A stretch of DNA of 36,983 bases from Lawsonibacter sp. GTDB lineage: Bacteria > Bacillota > Clostridia > Oscillospirales > Oscillospiraceae. The stretch spans positions 1 through 36,983 of the forward strand of contig JAAWIE010000011.1 of NCBI GenBank assembly GCA_022796195.1. Direction: 5' to 3'. Below, piece after piece: positions 7,246 to 15,286 of this stretch (positions are counted from its first letter, which is position 1; every line of letters begins with the position of its first letter). Made by a program: the position numbers and the translations under genes. The notes beneath the pieces are model-generated. The model was not told the origin of the DNA. It did no database searches and saw only the letters and a list, made by a program, of their open reading frames with translations.

Positions 7246-8190
7246 ATGGCGGAAGTGAAAAAGATTGCAACCCGTGACAGCTACGGCAACGCTTTGAAGG
7301 AGCTGGGCGAACTCCATGAGGACCTGATCGTCTTTGATGCAGACCTAGCTGGGGCCACCAAGACGGGTACTTTTAAAAAGGCGTTCCCAGAGCGCCACTT
7401 TAACTGCGGCATTGCCGAGGGCAACATGGTGGCTGTGGCGGCCGGAGCCGCCGCCATGGGGCTGGTGCCCTTTGCCTCCAGCTTTGCCATGTTTGCCGCC
7501 GGACGGGCTTTTGAACAGGTGCGCAACTCCATCGGCTATCCTCACCTCAACGTGAAGATCGGTGCGACCCATGGCGGCATCTCGGTGGGCGAGGACGGCG
7601 CCTCCCACCAGTGCTGTGAGGACTTCGCCTTGATGCGTTCCATCCCCGGCATGGTGGTCATGTCCCCAGCCGACGACGTGGAGGCGAAAGCCGCTGTCAG
7701 AGCCGCTTACGAATATAAGGGGCCCGTCTACCTCCGCTTTGGCCGTCTGGCCGTGCCTGTGTTCCACGATGAGGCCGATTTCAAGTTCGAAATTGGCAAG
7801 GGTGAGGTCCTTCAGGAGGGCTCTGATGTAGCCATTATCGCCAACGGTCTTCTGGTCAACGAGGCCATTGAGGCTGGCAAGACCCTGAAGGCGGCGGGAA
7901 TTTCCGCCCGCGTGATAAACCTGTGTACCATCAAACCTCTGGACGAAGAACTGATTCTCAAGGCCGCTCAGGAGTGTGGAAAGGTGATTACCTGTGAGGA
8001 GCACTCCATTATCGGCGGGCTGGGCGAGGCAGTGTGCGCTCTGCTCAGCGAGAAATGCCCCACTCCTGTGCGCCGGATTGGTATCAACGACGAGTTTGGA
8101 CACTCAGGCCCTGCTGCCGCTCTGCTCAAGCAGTTTGGGCTGACCGCGGAGCATATTACCGAGGTGGCCAAGGATTTTTGTGGAGAATAA
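7246..8190 (+). CDS. Transketolase, C-terminal subunit
   Basis: A 314-residue protein holding the pyrimidine-binding and C-terminal domains. The catalytic-region pattern FNCGIAEGNMVAVAAGAA, at about residues 45-62, carries the Glu that activates thiamine pyrophosphate. The later part (VINLCTIKPLDEEL) is the transketolase C-terminal domain. Its Shine-Dalgarno GGAGG lies inside the end of the N-terminal subunit gene. Length fits the split form. The operon ends at a hairpin shared with the convergent dpaB gene. Confidence 0.93.
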   Translation: MAEVKKIATRDSYGNALKELGELHEDLIVFDADLAGATKTGTFKKAFPERHFNCGIAEGNMVAVAAGAAAMGLVPFASSFAMFAAGRAFEQVRNSIGYPHLNVKIGATHGGISVGEDGASHQCCEDFALMRSIPGMVVMSPADDVEAKAAVRAAYEYKGPVYLRFGRLAVPVFHDEADFKFEIGKGEVLQEGSDVAIIANGLLVNEAIEAGKTLKAAGISARVINLCTIKPLDEELILKAAQECGKVITCEEHSIIGGLGEAVCALLSEKCPTPVRRIGINDEFGHSGPAAALLKQFGLTAEHITEVAKDFCGE

Positions 8191-8197
8191 GCGTAAA

Positions 8198-8229
8198 AAC
8201 AGCCTGTGCAGTTGCACAGGCTGTTCTTT
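8198..8229. terminator. Bidirectional terminator between transketolase and dpaB
   Basis: AACAGCCTGTGCA (8198-8210) pairs perfectly with TGCACAGGCTGTT (8213-8225). The minus strand continues with TTTTT and the plus strand with CTTTA, so it can stop both convergent operons. It works best for dpaB. Confidence 0.8.
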
Positions 8230-8815
8230 ATGTCCGCAGCAGCAAAGGCTGAAGCTGACGGCCCTCCAGCGCCGCCTGGGCGGCTTGGGCAACCCGGGAA
8301 AAGTCGGCCACAAGAGAGGTGGGCTTTTTTTCAAAGTCGTCCTGCCCGAAGGGAACAAAGTAGATGTATTTTCGCGGCAGAAGCGCACCAATGCTGGCGG
8401 CAGAGGCGGCAAGACCATCGTTGGTAGAAGGGGCGATCAGAACCGGGCGTTCGTTGCGTAGATGGGCTTTCGCCGCCATGGTAACGCTGGTGTCCGTGAT
8501 ACCTGCGGCCAGTTTGCCTAAGGTGTTGCCAGTGCAGGGGGCGATAATCAGCAGATCCAGCAGTTTTTGAGGTCCGATGGGCTCCGCGGCCTTGACCGTG
8601 GCGATGACGCGATGGTCGCAAATGCGTTCCATTTCCCGCATTAAGTCATGGGCCCTGCCAAAACGGGTGTCGGTGTCTGCGGTTACCTCGGAAACAATTG
8701 GCACCACCCGGGCAAACTGGGCTTTTACCTGCTCCAGGGCCTCCATGGCCTTCGCGTGTGTACAGAAGGAGCCGCATACAGCGAATCCTACAGTTTTGTC
8801 GAACAAAGAAAGCAT
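8228..8815 (-). CDS. dpaB: Dipicolinate synthase subunit B
   Basis: A 195-residue flavoprotein-fold protein matching SpoVFB. The N-terminal nucleotide-binding stretch is VGFAVCGSFCTHAKAMEALE, with LLIIAPCTGNTLGKLAAGIT and APSTNDGLAASAAS further on, then the IYFVPFGQDDFEKKP signature. With DpaA it makes dipicolinic acid from dihydroxy-tetrahydrodipicolinate in the mother cell; the product goes into the spore core. An AGGA directly abuts the ATG at 8815, which is too close for good initiation. A TTG three codons later (8806) has a better 9-base spacing and may be the true start. It lies 68 bases after dpaA. Confidence 0.9.
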   Translation of the reverse strand: MLSLFDKTVGFAVCGSFCTHAKAMEALEQVKAQFARVVPIVSEVTADTDTRFGRAHDLMREMERICDHRVIATVKAAEPIGPQKLLDLLIIAPCTGNTLGKLAAGITDTSVTMAAKAHLRNERPVLIAPSTNDGLAASAASIGALLPRKYIYFVPFGQDDFEKKPTSLVADFSRVAQAAQAALEGRQLQPLLLRT

Positions 8816-8849
8816 TCCTTTCTGATATGAAGTGGAGGAAAACCGAGCC

Positions 8850-8872
8850 TTTCCGAAGTTTTTCTTCGGAAA
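8850..8872 (-). repeat. Intercistronic hairpin between dpaA and dpaB
   Basis: TTCCGAAG (8851-8858) pairs with CTTCGGAA (8864-8871), extended by one pair, around a 5-base loop. It lies in the 68-base gap of the dpa operon. On the minus strand the bases after it do not form a T-run, so it looks more like an mRNA processing or stability element than a terminator. Confidence 0.5.
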
Positions 8873-8883
8873 AGACAAATATC

Positions 8884-9759
8884 TTAAAGTCCGGCTTCCC
8901 GCAGCATGTTGTAGATGGTGCTTTTGATCGCCGCGCCGGCGGTAACCGGAGCCACCTTGCCGGGGAGAGACAGCGCCCAAATGACCGTAAGGCCCAACTC
9001 GCCAGCCCTGCCTAAGTCTACGCCCCCCGGCTTGGAGGCCAGGTCCAGGATAAGACAACTGGGGTTCACGTCTTCCAGTTCCTCTTGGCCCAGCACACGA
9101 GCGGGAACAGTATTGATGATGAGGTCATAGCCGCACAGCCAGTCTTTTAACTGATCCAAATGTTCTCCGCCAAAGCCCATGGCCTGGGCCCAGGCTAGCT
9201 GGTCATATTTTCGGGCGGCTATGCTCACTTTGGCGCCCAGAGCCAGGAAACGTTGGGCGGTGAGACGGCCCACCCGGCCAAATCCGATGATAAGCACTTT
9301 GGCTCCATGAATGGTGATGGGCATATGTTCCATAGCCAGCTGGACAGCCCCTTCGGCGGTTGGGACCGCATTGGCGACGGCCAGCTCTTCCCGGGCGAAG
9401 TAGTCGTGGATGATGAGCCCCCGTTCCTGGGCCAGCCGGTCTGTCTCTGGGTCTACCCGTCCGCCGCAGAGAAATTGGTGTGGGGAGAGTTGATCCAGAA
9501 TGGGGGCAAGGGGGTAATCAGAAGAGGCAAGAGGGGTATTGAGAAGTCCGTCTCCAGCAGAGACCGTAAGGGGAAGGATGACACAGTCGGCCCGGTCGGC
9601 CCGGCTGAGAACGGCTTCGGCGGTGAGACCGGGAACCGGTTCTTGGGGCTGGCCCAGGGCGTAGGTGTGGACGGTGTGGCCGTCTTCTGCGAGCAGTTGA
9701 GCCAGCTTGGCCTGCCGCAAGTCGCCGCCCACCACCCAGATGTTCAGTTCGTGTTTCAT
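8884..9759 (-). CDS. dpaA: Dipicolinate synthase subunit A
   Basis: A 291-residue protein matching SpoVFA. An N-terminal domain begins WVVGGDLRQAKLAQLLAEDG, and a Rossmann NAD(P)-binding motif VLIIGFGRVGRLTAQRFLAL lies in the middle. The C-terminal part, LILDLASKPGGVD and SLPGKVAPVTAGAA, is typical of the family. It is the dehydrogenase-like partner of DpaB in dipicolinate synthesis during sporulation. The start at 9759 is 8 bases after GGAGG; a TTG two codons earlier is less well placed. Upstream is a mother-cell-type promoter (9810-9836). The operon here holds only dpaA and dpaB, without the lysine-pathway genes that follow it in Bacillus. Confidence 0.92.
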   Translation of the reverse strand: MKHELNIWVVGGDLRQAKLAQLLAEDGHTVHTYALGQPQEPVPGLTAEAVLSRADRADCVILPLTVSAGDGLLNTPLASSDYPLAPILDQLSPHQFLCGGRVDPETDRLAQERGLIIHDYFAREELAVANAVPTAEGAVQLAMEHMPITIHGAKVLIIGFGRVGRLTAQRFLALGAKVSIAARKYDQLAWAQAMGFGGEHLDQLKDWLCGYDLIINTVPARVLGQEELEDVNPSCLILDLASKPGGVDLGRAGELGLTVIWALSLPGKVAPVTAGAAIKSTIYNMLREAGL

Positions 9760-9776
9760 AGGCAATACCTCCAGAA

Positions 9777-9836
9777 CCGCCCATACGAAGCGGGCGGTGG
9801 GTTTAACCCATTGTATGGAGAAGCCTGGGCAAAGGT
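9777..9836 (-). promoter_or_regulatory. Mother-cell-type promoter and 5' hairpin of dpaA
   Basis: On the minus strand CATACAAT (complement of 9810-9817) lies 17 bases after an AC dinucleotide (complement of 9835-9836). This matches the sigma-E/sigma-K -10 and the short sigma-K -35. The predicted leader contains a 6-bp hairpin, CCGCCC/GGGCGG (9777-9782 with 9792-9797), just before the ribosome site. Sigma-K control of dpa is known in Bacillus. Confidence 0.6.
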
Positions 9837-9935
9837 GCAGTCCGGCATGTTGGGCCAGAGTGAAAAACGCCTCAATGGATTTGCCGGCCTAAGATCAACC
9901 GGGCAGATAGAGGGGGGCTCAGTGTGCTGCTGTTC

Positions 9936-9964
9936 TTGAAAAGTGGAGATCATTGTGGTAATAT
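9936..9964 (+). promoter_or_regulatory. Sigma-A promoter of the Nudix gene
   Basis: TTGAAA (9936-9941), 17 bases, TAATAT (9959-9964), about 30 bases before the start codon. Confidence 0.6.
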
Positions 9965-9994
9965 AAAGATACATTGCGGATTGGAGGAATATGG

Positions 9995-10615
9995 ATGGAA
10001 CCCAGACCACAATGGCTGAAATGGGCCATGGAACTGCAAGCGATTGCGCAGGCCGGGCTGGAATACGGCCACGACAAATTTGATTTGGAACGCTATGAGC
10101 GTATTCGAGATATTTCCGCCGAAATAGTGGCCCAGCAGGCGGAACTGCCTTTCGGGAAGGTGAAGGGGCTGTTCTGTAACGAGAGCGGCTACCAGACCCC
10201 GAAGCTGGAGACACGGGCCGCAATTTTTCAGGCAGATAAAATTCTGTTGGTTCAGGAGAGCGACCTGCGCTGGGCTCTGCCCGGAGGCTGGGCGGATGTT
10301 GATATCTCCGTGGGGGAAAACACTATAAAAGAGGTGCGGGAGGAAGCGGGGCTGGAAGTGGTTCCAGAACTGGTCATTGCACTCCAAGACCAGCACCGGC
10401 GCAACCGGCCGATGAATGCTTACGGCGTGTGCAAAGTTTTTGTGCTGTGCCGCCTTCTAGGCGGACAGTTCCATCCCAACTTGGAGACGCTGGACAGTAA
10501 ATATTTTTCCTTGGATGAACTGCCGGAGCTGTCCACTGGAAAAACGACAGCGGAACAGATTCAGATGTGTTTTGACGCTTATCACGCCCAACACTGGATC
10601 ACACTGCTTGATTAA
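9995..10615 (+). CDS. Nudix hydrolase with N-terminal Nudix_N domain
   Basis: A 206-residue protein. Residues about 1-60 are a helical Nudix_N domain (WLKWAMELQAIAQAGLEYGH). The Nudix box follows at about 92-117: LPGGWADVDISVGENTIKEV then REEAGLEV. The metal-binding EV.EEAG core is present; the first Arg of the usual REUxEE is Lys and the preceding conserved Glu is Ile, as I recall for the YjhB-like group. Such enzymes cleave nucleoside diphosphates linked to another group, often ADP-ribose or CDP-alcohols. The start at 9995 follows TTGGAGG by 7 bases. It is probably a single-gene unit between dpaA and lexA. Confidence 0.88.
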   Translation: MEPRPQWLKWAMELQAIAQAGLEYGHDKFDLERYERIRDISAEIVAQQAELPFGKVKGLFCNESGYQTPKLETRAAIFQADKILLVQESDLRWALPGGWADVDISVGENTIKEVREEAGLEVVPELVIALQDQHRRNRPMNAYGVCKVFVLCRLLGGQFHPNLETLDSKYFSLDELPELSTGKTTAEQIQMCFDAYHAQHWITLLD

Positions 10616-10663
10616 AGGCTGTTTGGAAACAGATGGCGCCGCCTAAATTTTTAAAATAGTATG

Positions 10664-10702
10664 GAACGTTAGTTTGACAGCCTGGATTTTTTGTGCTATA
10701 AT
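10664..10702 (+). promoter_or_regulatory. lexA promoter with SOS-like box over the -35
   Basis: Exact TTGACA (10674-10679) and exact TATAAT (10697-10702) with a 17-base spacer. GAAC-N4-GTTT (10664-10675) resembles the Gram-positive SOS box GAAC-N4-GTTC with one mismatch and overlaps the -35, a position where LexA would block its own transcription. Confidence 0.7.
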
Positions 10703-10765
10703 ATACTCGCAGCAAATATTTCCAAGAATCGGGCTCCCGCCTGCCCGCTGAAAGGAGCCGTTACT

Positions 10766-11383
10766 ATGGCTAAGTTAACGAAAAAACAACAGGAAATCTA
10801 TGATTTTATCCTTTCTTTTATCAGTGAGCACGGTTATCCCCCTTCTGTGCGGGAAATTTGTGCCGCAGTTGGCCTGAAATCTCCTTCCACAGTCCACTTT
10901 CATATGAAGGGCTTGGAGGAAGCTGGCGCCATTGTCAAGGCGGAGGGGAAAACACGGGCGATTTCTCTGCCCGGCGTCTTGCTGGGGCCAATGTCCGAAG
11001 AGAAGTTCCTCCGCGCCAACCAAGTGCCAATTGTAGGAAATGTGGCTGCTGGAGCACCCATTCTGGCTCAGGAGTATATTGAGGACTACCTTCCATTTGA
11101 TACACAAGGGATGTCCGGGGAGCACTTTGCCCTGAAAGTCCGGGGGGAATCCATGTTGAATGCTGGCATTCTCCCCGATGATCTGGTGGTGGTCCACCGC
11201 CAGCAGGAGGCATATAACGGCGAAATTGTGGTGGCCCTGTTTGAGGATGAGGCCACAGTGAAAACCTACCAGCGCCGGGACGGCCAGGTTTGGCTGCTTC
11301 CGGAAAACCCGGAGTACCAGCCCATCGACGGAACTTATGCGGAAATTATCGGCAGAGTGGTTGCCGTAGTGCGGCGGTACTGA
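10766..11383 (+). CDS. lexA: LexA repressor
   Basis: A 205-residue SOS repressor. The N-terminal winged helix (1-66; SVREICAAVGLKSPSTVHFH) binds SOS boxes. The C-terminal S24-type domain cleaves itself at Ala95-Gly96 (VAAGAP) when RecA filaments form. The catalytic Ser129 (RGESM) and Lys166 (ATVKTY) are in place. The start at 10766 follows AAAGGAG; the longer frame from 10691 would begin before the -10 element and is rejected. Its own promoter carries a probable SOS box. Confidence 0.96.
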   Translation: MAKLTKKQQEIYDFILSFISEHGYPPSVREICAAVGLKSPSTVHFHMKGLEEAGAIVKAEGKTRAISLPGVLLGPMSEEKFLRANQVPIVGNVAAGAPILAQEYIEDYLPFDTQGMSGEHFALKVRGESMLNAGILPDDLVVVHRQQEAYNGEIVVALFEDEATVKTYQRRDGQVWLLPENPEYQPIDGTYAEIIGRVVAVVRRY

Positions 11384-11625
11384 GGCTTGCTTGCAGTCTG
11401 TCAACAGGCCAAACAGCGGGCTTTTGCCGTCATGTTTCTCCCGAACGCTGGGGAGACGGGGGCAGAGAAGCTCTCGGCGCAAGCCTGGAAATTGTGTGAA
11501 CCTCCATAGTAGTGCCTCCGTCTCACACTACTTATGGGGGTTTATGCAATTTCCGGGAGGGCCGTAGAAAGAAAGCGGCTGACGCTGCAGCTTTGGGGCT
11601 TCGGCCTTTTTCACGGTGTTTTGCC
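11383..11625 (+). other. Structured intergenic region after lexA, possible small RNA
   Basis: No gene is visible, but pairing is dense. AGGCTTGC (11383-11390) pairs with GCAAGCCT (11479-11486), enclosing a TCTCCC/GGGAGA hairpin. Next comes a 68-base near-continuous hairpin (11487-11554): GGAAATTG with CAATTTCC outside, CCATA with TATGG and GTAGTG with CACTAC inside. At the right end GGC-TTCG-GCC followed by TTTTT looks like a terminator (about 11606-11622). This could be the lexA 3' end, an independent small RNA, or a degenerate inverted-repeat element. No known RNA family was recognised. Confidence 0.45.
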
Positions 11626-11664
11626 TTCTTTCACCATGCTTTAAGACATCTAACAGCCCTACAC

Positions 11665-11694
11665 TTGACTTTTCCTATCCCTTTCTGGTAATAT
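11665..11694 (+). promoter_or_regulatory. Sigma-A promoter of the topoisomerase/serine dehydratase cluster
   Basis: TTGACT (11665-11670), an 18-base spacer and TAATAT (11689-11694) with extended -10 TGG. The -10 overlaps an upstream in-frame ATG at 11693, which helps fix the parE start further downstream. Confidence 0.65.
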
Positions 11695-11746
11695 GAAACT
11701 GTTAAACTGGGATGATATACCCGGAGGAAGATGCGAGGTATCATTT

Positions 11747-13729
11747 ATGGCGTCAAAAAAGAATTACGGCAACGAGTCGATTTCAGCCCTGAAAGGAGCG
11801 GACCGGGTGCGTAAGCGTCCGGGAGTTATTTTCGGTTCCGATGCACTGGAGGGCTGTGAACATGCCGTTTTCGAGATCATGTCCAATGCCATCGACGAGG
11901 CCAGAGAAGGCCATGGCGAGTTGATTACCGTCACCCGCTTTGAGGATGGCTCCATCCAGGTGGAGGACCAGGGCCGGGGCTGTCCGGTGGACTGGAACGA
12001 AAAGGAACAGAAATTCAATTGGGAACTGGTTTTCTGTGAGCTGTATGCCGGCGGCAAGTACGGCGGCGGCGACGGGGAGAACTATGAATACTCCTTGGGC
12101 CTGAACGGCCTGGGCTCCTGCGCCACCCAGTATGCCAGCGAATACATGGATGTGACGGTATGGCGGGAGGGGAAAAAGTACACCCTTCATTTTGAGAAGG
12201 GGGAAAACATCGGCGGCTTGCAGTCTGAGCCCACCGACCGGGGCAAAAAGACGGGCACTACCATCCGCTGGAAGCCGGACCTCGAGGTATTTACGGACAT
12301 TAACATCCCGGTGGACTACTTTCTGGATGTGATGAAGCGGCAGGCGGTGGTGAATGCTGGGGTGACCTTCCGCTTTAAAAACCAAACAGGGGGCAAGTAC
12401 GAGACCACCGACTTTAAATACGAAAACGGCATCATTGACTATGTGGCGGAGCTGGCCGGAGAGGATTCCCTTACCGCCCCCGTGTTTTGGCAGACGGAGC
12501 GCAGAGGCCGGGACCGAGCGGACAAGCCTGAGTACAAAATGAAGCTGTCGGTATCCTTCTGCTTCTCCAACAAGGTGCAGATGGTGGAATATTACCATAA
12601 CTCCTCCTGGCTGGAACATGGCGGTTCTCCAGAAAAAGCGGTGCGTTACGCTTTTGTTTCCGCCATTGACGGATACCTAAAACAACAAAATAAATATACC
12701 AAAAATGAGAGCAAAATTACCTTCCCCGACATCCAAGACGCCTTGGTGCTGGTGAGCAACAACTTTTCTACCCAGACCTCCTATGAGAACCAGACCAAGA
12801 AAGCCATCAATAACAAGGGAATTCAAGAGGGGATGAATGAATTCCTTCGGGCACAGATGGAGGTCTATTTCATTGAGAACCCCGCCGACGCACAGAAAAT
12901 CGCCGAACAGGTTTTAATTAACAAACGGGCGCGGGAAAACGCGGAAAAAACCCGCTTGAACATCAAGAAGAACCTCACCGGTTCTATGGATATTGCGAAC
13001 CGGGTTCAGAAATTTGTTCCCTGCCGCACCCGGGATGTAAGCCGCAGCGAACTGTATATCGTGGAGGGCGATTCGGCTTTGGGCAGTGTAAAGCAGGCCC
13101 GAGACGGGGAATTTCAGGCTATAATGCCCATCCGGGGCAAAATTCTCAACTGCCTCAAGGCCGATTACGGAAAGATTTTCAAGAGCGAAATTATCACCGA
13201 CCTGTTAAAGGTGCTGGGGTGCGGTGTGGAGGTCCGGGACAAGCGGGTGAAGGACATGGCCGCCTTTGATCTGAACGCCCTGCGGTGGAACAAGGTTGTC
13301 ATCTGTACCGACGCCGATGTGGACGGCTTCCAGATTCGTACTCTGGTGCTCACTATGCTTTACCGCCTTACTCCCACGCTGATTCAGGAGGGGTATGTCT
13401 ACATCGCCGAATCCCCTTTGTATGAGATTACCTGCAAAGAAAAGACTTGGTTTGCTTATTCCAATAAGGAGAAAGACGATATTGTCGCCACCTTGCAGGG
13501 CAAAAAGTACGACGTCCAGCGGTCGAAGGGTCTGGGCGAGAATGAGCCGGAGATGATGTGGCTGACCACTATGTCTCCGGATACCCGGCGGCTGATCAAG
13601 GTTATGCCCGAGGATATCACCCGCACGGCTCAGATGTTCGACCTTCTGCTGGGGGATGACTTGGCGGGGCGCAAAAATCACATCGCCGGTCACGGGCACG
13701 AGTTCCTGGAACTGGCGGATATTTCGTAA
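11747..13729 (+). CDS. parE: Type II DNA topoisomerase B subunit, ParE type
   Basis: A 660-residue GyrB/ParE family protein. The GHKL ATPase comes first, with EIMSNAIDEA (Asn47), VEDQGRG (Asp74) and GLNGLGS (about 118-124). A transducer domain follows, then TOPRIM with YIVEGDSALGSVKQARDG (Glu near 440) and TDADVDG (about 521-527). All catalytic groups are present. With ParC it passes one duplex through another and unlinks daughter chromosomes. ATG 11747 is chosen because GAGGT precedes it by 7 bases and the promoter -10 covers the alternative ATG at 11693. Assignment as topoisomerase IV rather than gyrase rests on the paired, shorter-tailed A subunit at 15354 and is probable, not certain. Confidence 0.85.
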   Translation: MASKKNYGNESISALKGADRVRKRPGVIFGSDALEGCEHAVFEIMSNAIDEAREGHGELITVTRFEDGSIQVEDQGRGCPVDWNEKEQKFNWELVFCELYAGGKYGGGDGENYEYSLGLNGLGSCATQYASEYMDVTVWREGKKYTLHFEKGENIGGLQSEPTDRGKKTGTTIRWKPDLEVFTDINIPVDYFLDVMKRQAVVNAGVTFRFKNQTGGKYETTDFKYENGIIDYVAELAGEDSLTAPVFWQTERRGRDRADKPEYKMKLSVSFCFSNKVQMVEYYHNSSWLEHGGSPEKAVRYAFVSAIDGYLKQQNKYTKNESKITFPDIQDALVLVSNNFSTQTSYENQTKKAINNKGIQEGMNEFLRAQMEVYFIENPADAQKIAEQVLINKRARENAEKTRLNIKKNLTGSMDIANRVQKFVPCRTRDVSRSELYIVEGDSALGSVKQARDGEFQAIMPIRGKILNCLKADYGKIFKSEIITDLLKVLGCGVEVRDKRVKDMAAFDLNALRWNKVVICTDADVDGFQIRTLVLTMLYRLTPTLIQEGYVYIAESPLYEITCKEKTWFAYSNKEKDDIVATLQGKKYDVQRSKGLGENEPEMMWLTTMSPDTRRLIKVMPEDITRTAQMFDLLLGDDLAGRKNHIAGHGHEFLELADIS

Positions 13730-13740
13730 GGAGGATTGCC

Positions 13741-14415
13741 ATGAACCTGTTTGACATTTTAGGCCCTGTAATGGTGGGGCCGTCCAGTTCCCACACGGCG
13801 GGGGCGGTGCGTATCGGCCGGATGGCCCGGGCCCTGCTGGGACAGGAACCTGTTAAGGCGGAGCTGCTGCTTCACGGGTCTTTCGCTTCCACGGGGGAGG
13901 GCCATGGCACCCATCAGGCGCTTATTGCCGGACTGTTGGGCCTCACCCCCGACGACAGCCGGGTTCCCAACAGCTTTGCCCTGGCGAAGGAGCGGGGGTT
14001 GGAGTTTCACTTTGGCGCCTGTGACCTGAGGGATGTTCACCCCAACAGCGTGCTCATTACGCTGGAGGGGGACCAAGGAGGAAAGCTGGAGGTAGGGGGT
14101 TCCTCTCCCGGCGGGGGGCGTATCCGGGTATTCCGGGTGGATGGTCTGGATACCTCCTTCTCCGGTGAACTGCCTACCCTTGTGGTTCACAACTCGGACA
14201 AGCCCGGCTGTGTCAGTCAGGTCACTGGGGCGCTGGCTGCCCAGGGTCTGAACGTGGCCACCCTTCAGCTCAACCGGGGCGGGAGGGGCGGCAGCGCCGT
14301 GATGGTCATTGAATGCGACCAGGCCATCAGCGAGGCCACTGCCCAGTGGCTGAGAAGCCTGCCCGGAATCCTGCGGGTCAACTGTTACACCCCAAATGAG
14401 GAGGCGGCACAATGA
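13741..14415 (+). CDS. sdaAB: L-serine dehydratase, beta subunit
   Basis: A 224-residue protein. The N-terminal signature FDILGPVMVGPSSSHTAGAVRIGR is the SDH beta domain. The C-terminal ACT domain (LVVHNSDKPGCVSQVTGALA, about residues 144-217) may sense serine. With the alpha subunit it deaminates L-serine to pyruvate and ammonia using an iron-sulfur cluster. It begins 11 bases after parE behind AAGGAGG and its stop overlaps the alpha start (ATGA), so it is co-transcribed with the topoisomerase gene and translationally coupled to sdaAA. Confidence 0.94.
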   Translation: MNLFDILGPVMVGPSSSHTAGAVRIGRMARALLGQEPVKAELLLHGSFASTGEGHGTHQALIAGLLGLTPDDSRVPNSFALAKERGLEFHFGACDLRDVHPNSVLITLEGDQGGKLEVGGSSPGGGRIRVFRVDGLDTSFSGELPTLVVHNSDKPGCVSQVTGALAAQGLNVATLQLNRGGRGGSAVMVIECDQAISEATAQWLRSLPGILRVNCYTPNEEAAQ

Positions 14416-15281
14416 TTGACTTTACTTCCATCCACCAGATGCTGGAGGACAGCCGGCAGGCTGGACTGCCTCTGTGGAAAAATATACAGATCTCCGACTG
14501 CCACCATCAGGATATTACCTCGGAGGCGTCCTGGGCCAAGATGACCGCTATGCTGGAGGCCATGACCCAGGCGGACGAGAGCTATCAGGAGAGCGACCGC
14601 TCCCACAGCGGGTTGGTGGGGGGCGACGGCGGCAAAATGGCCGTTTACGGCCAGGGGGAACAGACTCTGTGCGGCCCCCTGCTCACGGATGTGATCGCCG
14701 GGGCCCTGCGCATGGGGGAGTGCAATGCCTGCATGAAACGTATTGTTGCCGCCCCCACCGCAGGGGCCTGCGGCGTTTTGCCCGCGGTGCTGCTGCCTTG
14801 CCGGAAGCATTTCGGAATTCCGGATGAGGCGCTGGTGGAGGCGCTCTATGTGGCCTCCGGTTTTGGTATGATTATCGCCGCCCGGGCTTCCATCTCCGGG
14901 GCGGAGGGGGGCTGTCAGGCTGAGATTGGCTCCGCCGCCGCTATGGCCGCCCCCGCGCTGGTCCATCTCCAGGGCGGAACCCCGGAACAGATGGCGGACG
15001 CCTGTGCTATGGCGGTGAAAAACCTGTTGGGGCTGGTCTGCGACCCGGTGGGCGGGCTGGTGGAGGTCCCTTGTGTCAAACGCAACGTGATTGGCGCGAT
15101 GGACGCTTTCTCTGCCGCACAGATGGCGCTGGCAGGGATTCAGAGCCGTATCCCGCCAGACCAGGTGCTGGATGCTATGGCTGAGGTGGGGCGTTCTCTT
15201 CCCCATACCCTCCGGGAGACCGGCAAGGGCGGTCTTGCCGCTACCCCGCGGGGGATGGAGTTTGCACCCAAGGAATTATAA
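14412..15281 (+). CDS. sdaAA: L-serine dehydratase, alpha subunit
   Basis: A 289-residue protein with the catalytic core and cluster ligands of the oxygen-sensitive serine dehydratases: Cys in GAEGGCQAEIGSA, and two in CDPVGGLVEVPC. The PTAGACGVLPAVLL helix is also typical. The enzyme is strictly Fe-S dependent, in line with an anaerobic host. The start ATG overlaps the sdaAB stop. A hairpin follows the stop codon before parC. Confidence 0.94.
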   Translation: MIDFTSIHQMLEDSRQAGLPLWKNIQISDCHHQDITSEASWAKMTAMLEAMTQADESYQESDRSHSGLVGGDGGKMAVYGQGEQTLCGPLLTDVIAGALRMGECNACMKRIVAAPTAGACGVLPAVLLPCRKHFGIPDEALVEALYVASGFGMIIAARASISGAEGGCQAEIGSAAAMAAPALVHLQGGTPEQMADACAMAVKNLLGLVCDPVGGLVEVPCVKRNVIGAMDAFSAAQMALAGIQSRIPPDQVLDAMAEVGRSLPHTLRETGKGGLAATPRGMEFAPKEL

Positions 15282-15286
15282 TTGCT

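Noticed and set aside
6399-8190. Broken transketolase gene
   Set aside because: The two halves are each complete with their own starts, which is the normal split form in many clostridia.
9253-9939. Plus-strand open frame of 228 codons opposite dpaA
   Set aside because: Covers dpaA and its promoter in antisense, with no start signal.
11383-11625. 6S RNA, SRP RNA or tmRNA in the lexA-parE gap
   Set aside because: The central bubble of 6S, the SRP Alu/GGAAG features and the tRNA-like ends of tmRNA were not found.
11693-11746. Upstream ATG extending parE by 18 residues
   Set aside because: The ATG lies in the -10 element TAATAT, so it would not be in the transcript.
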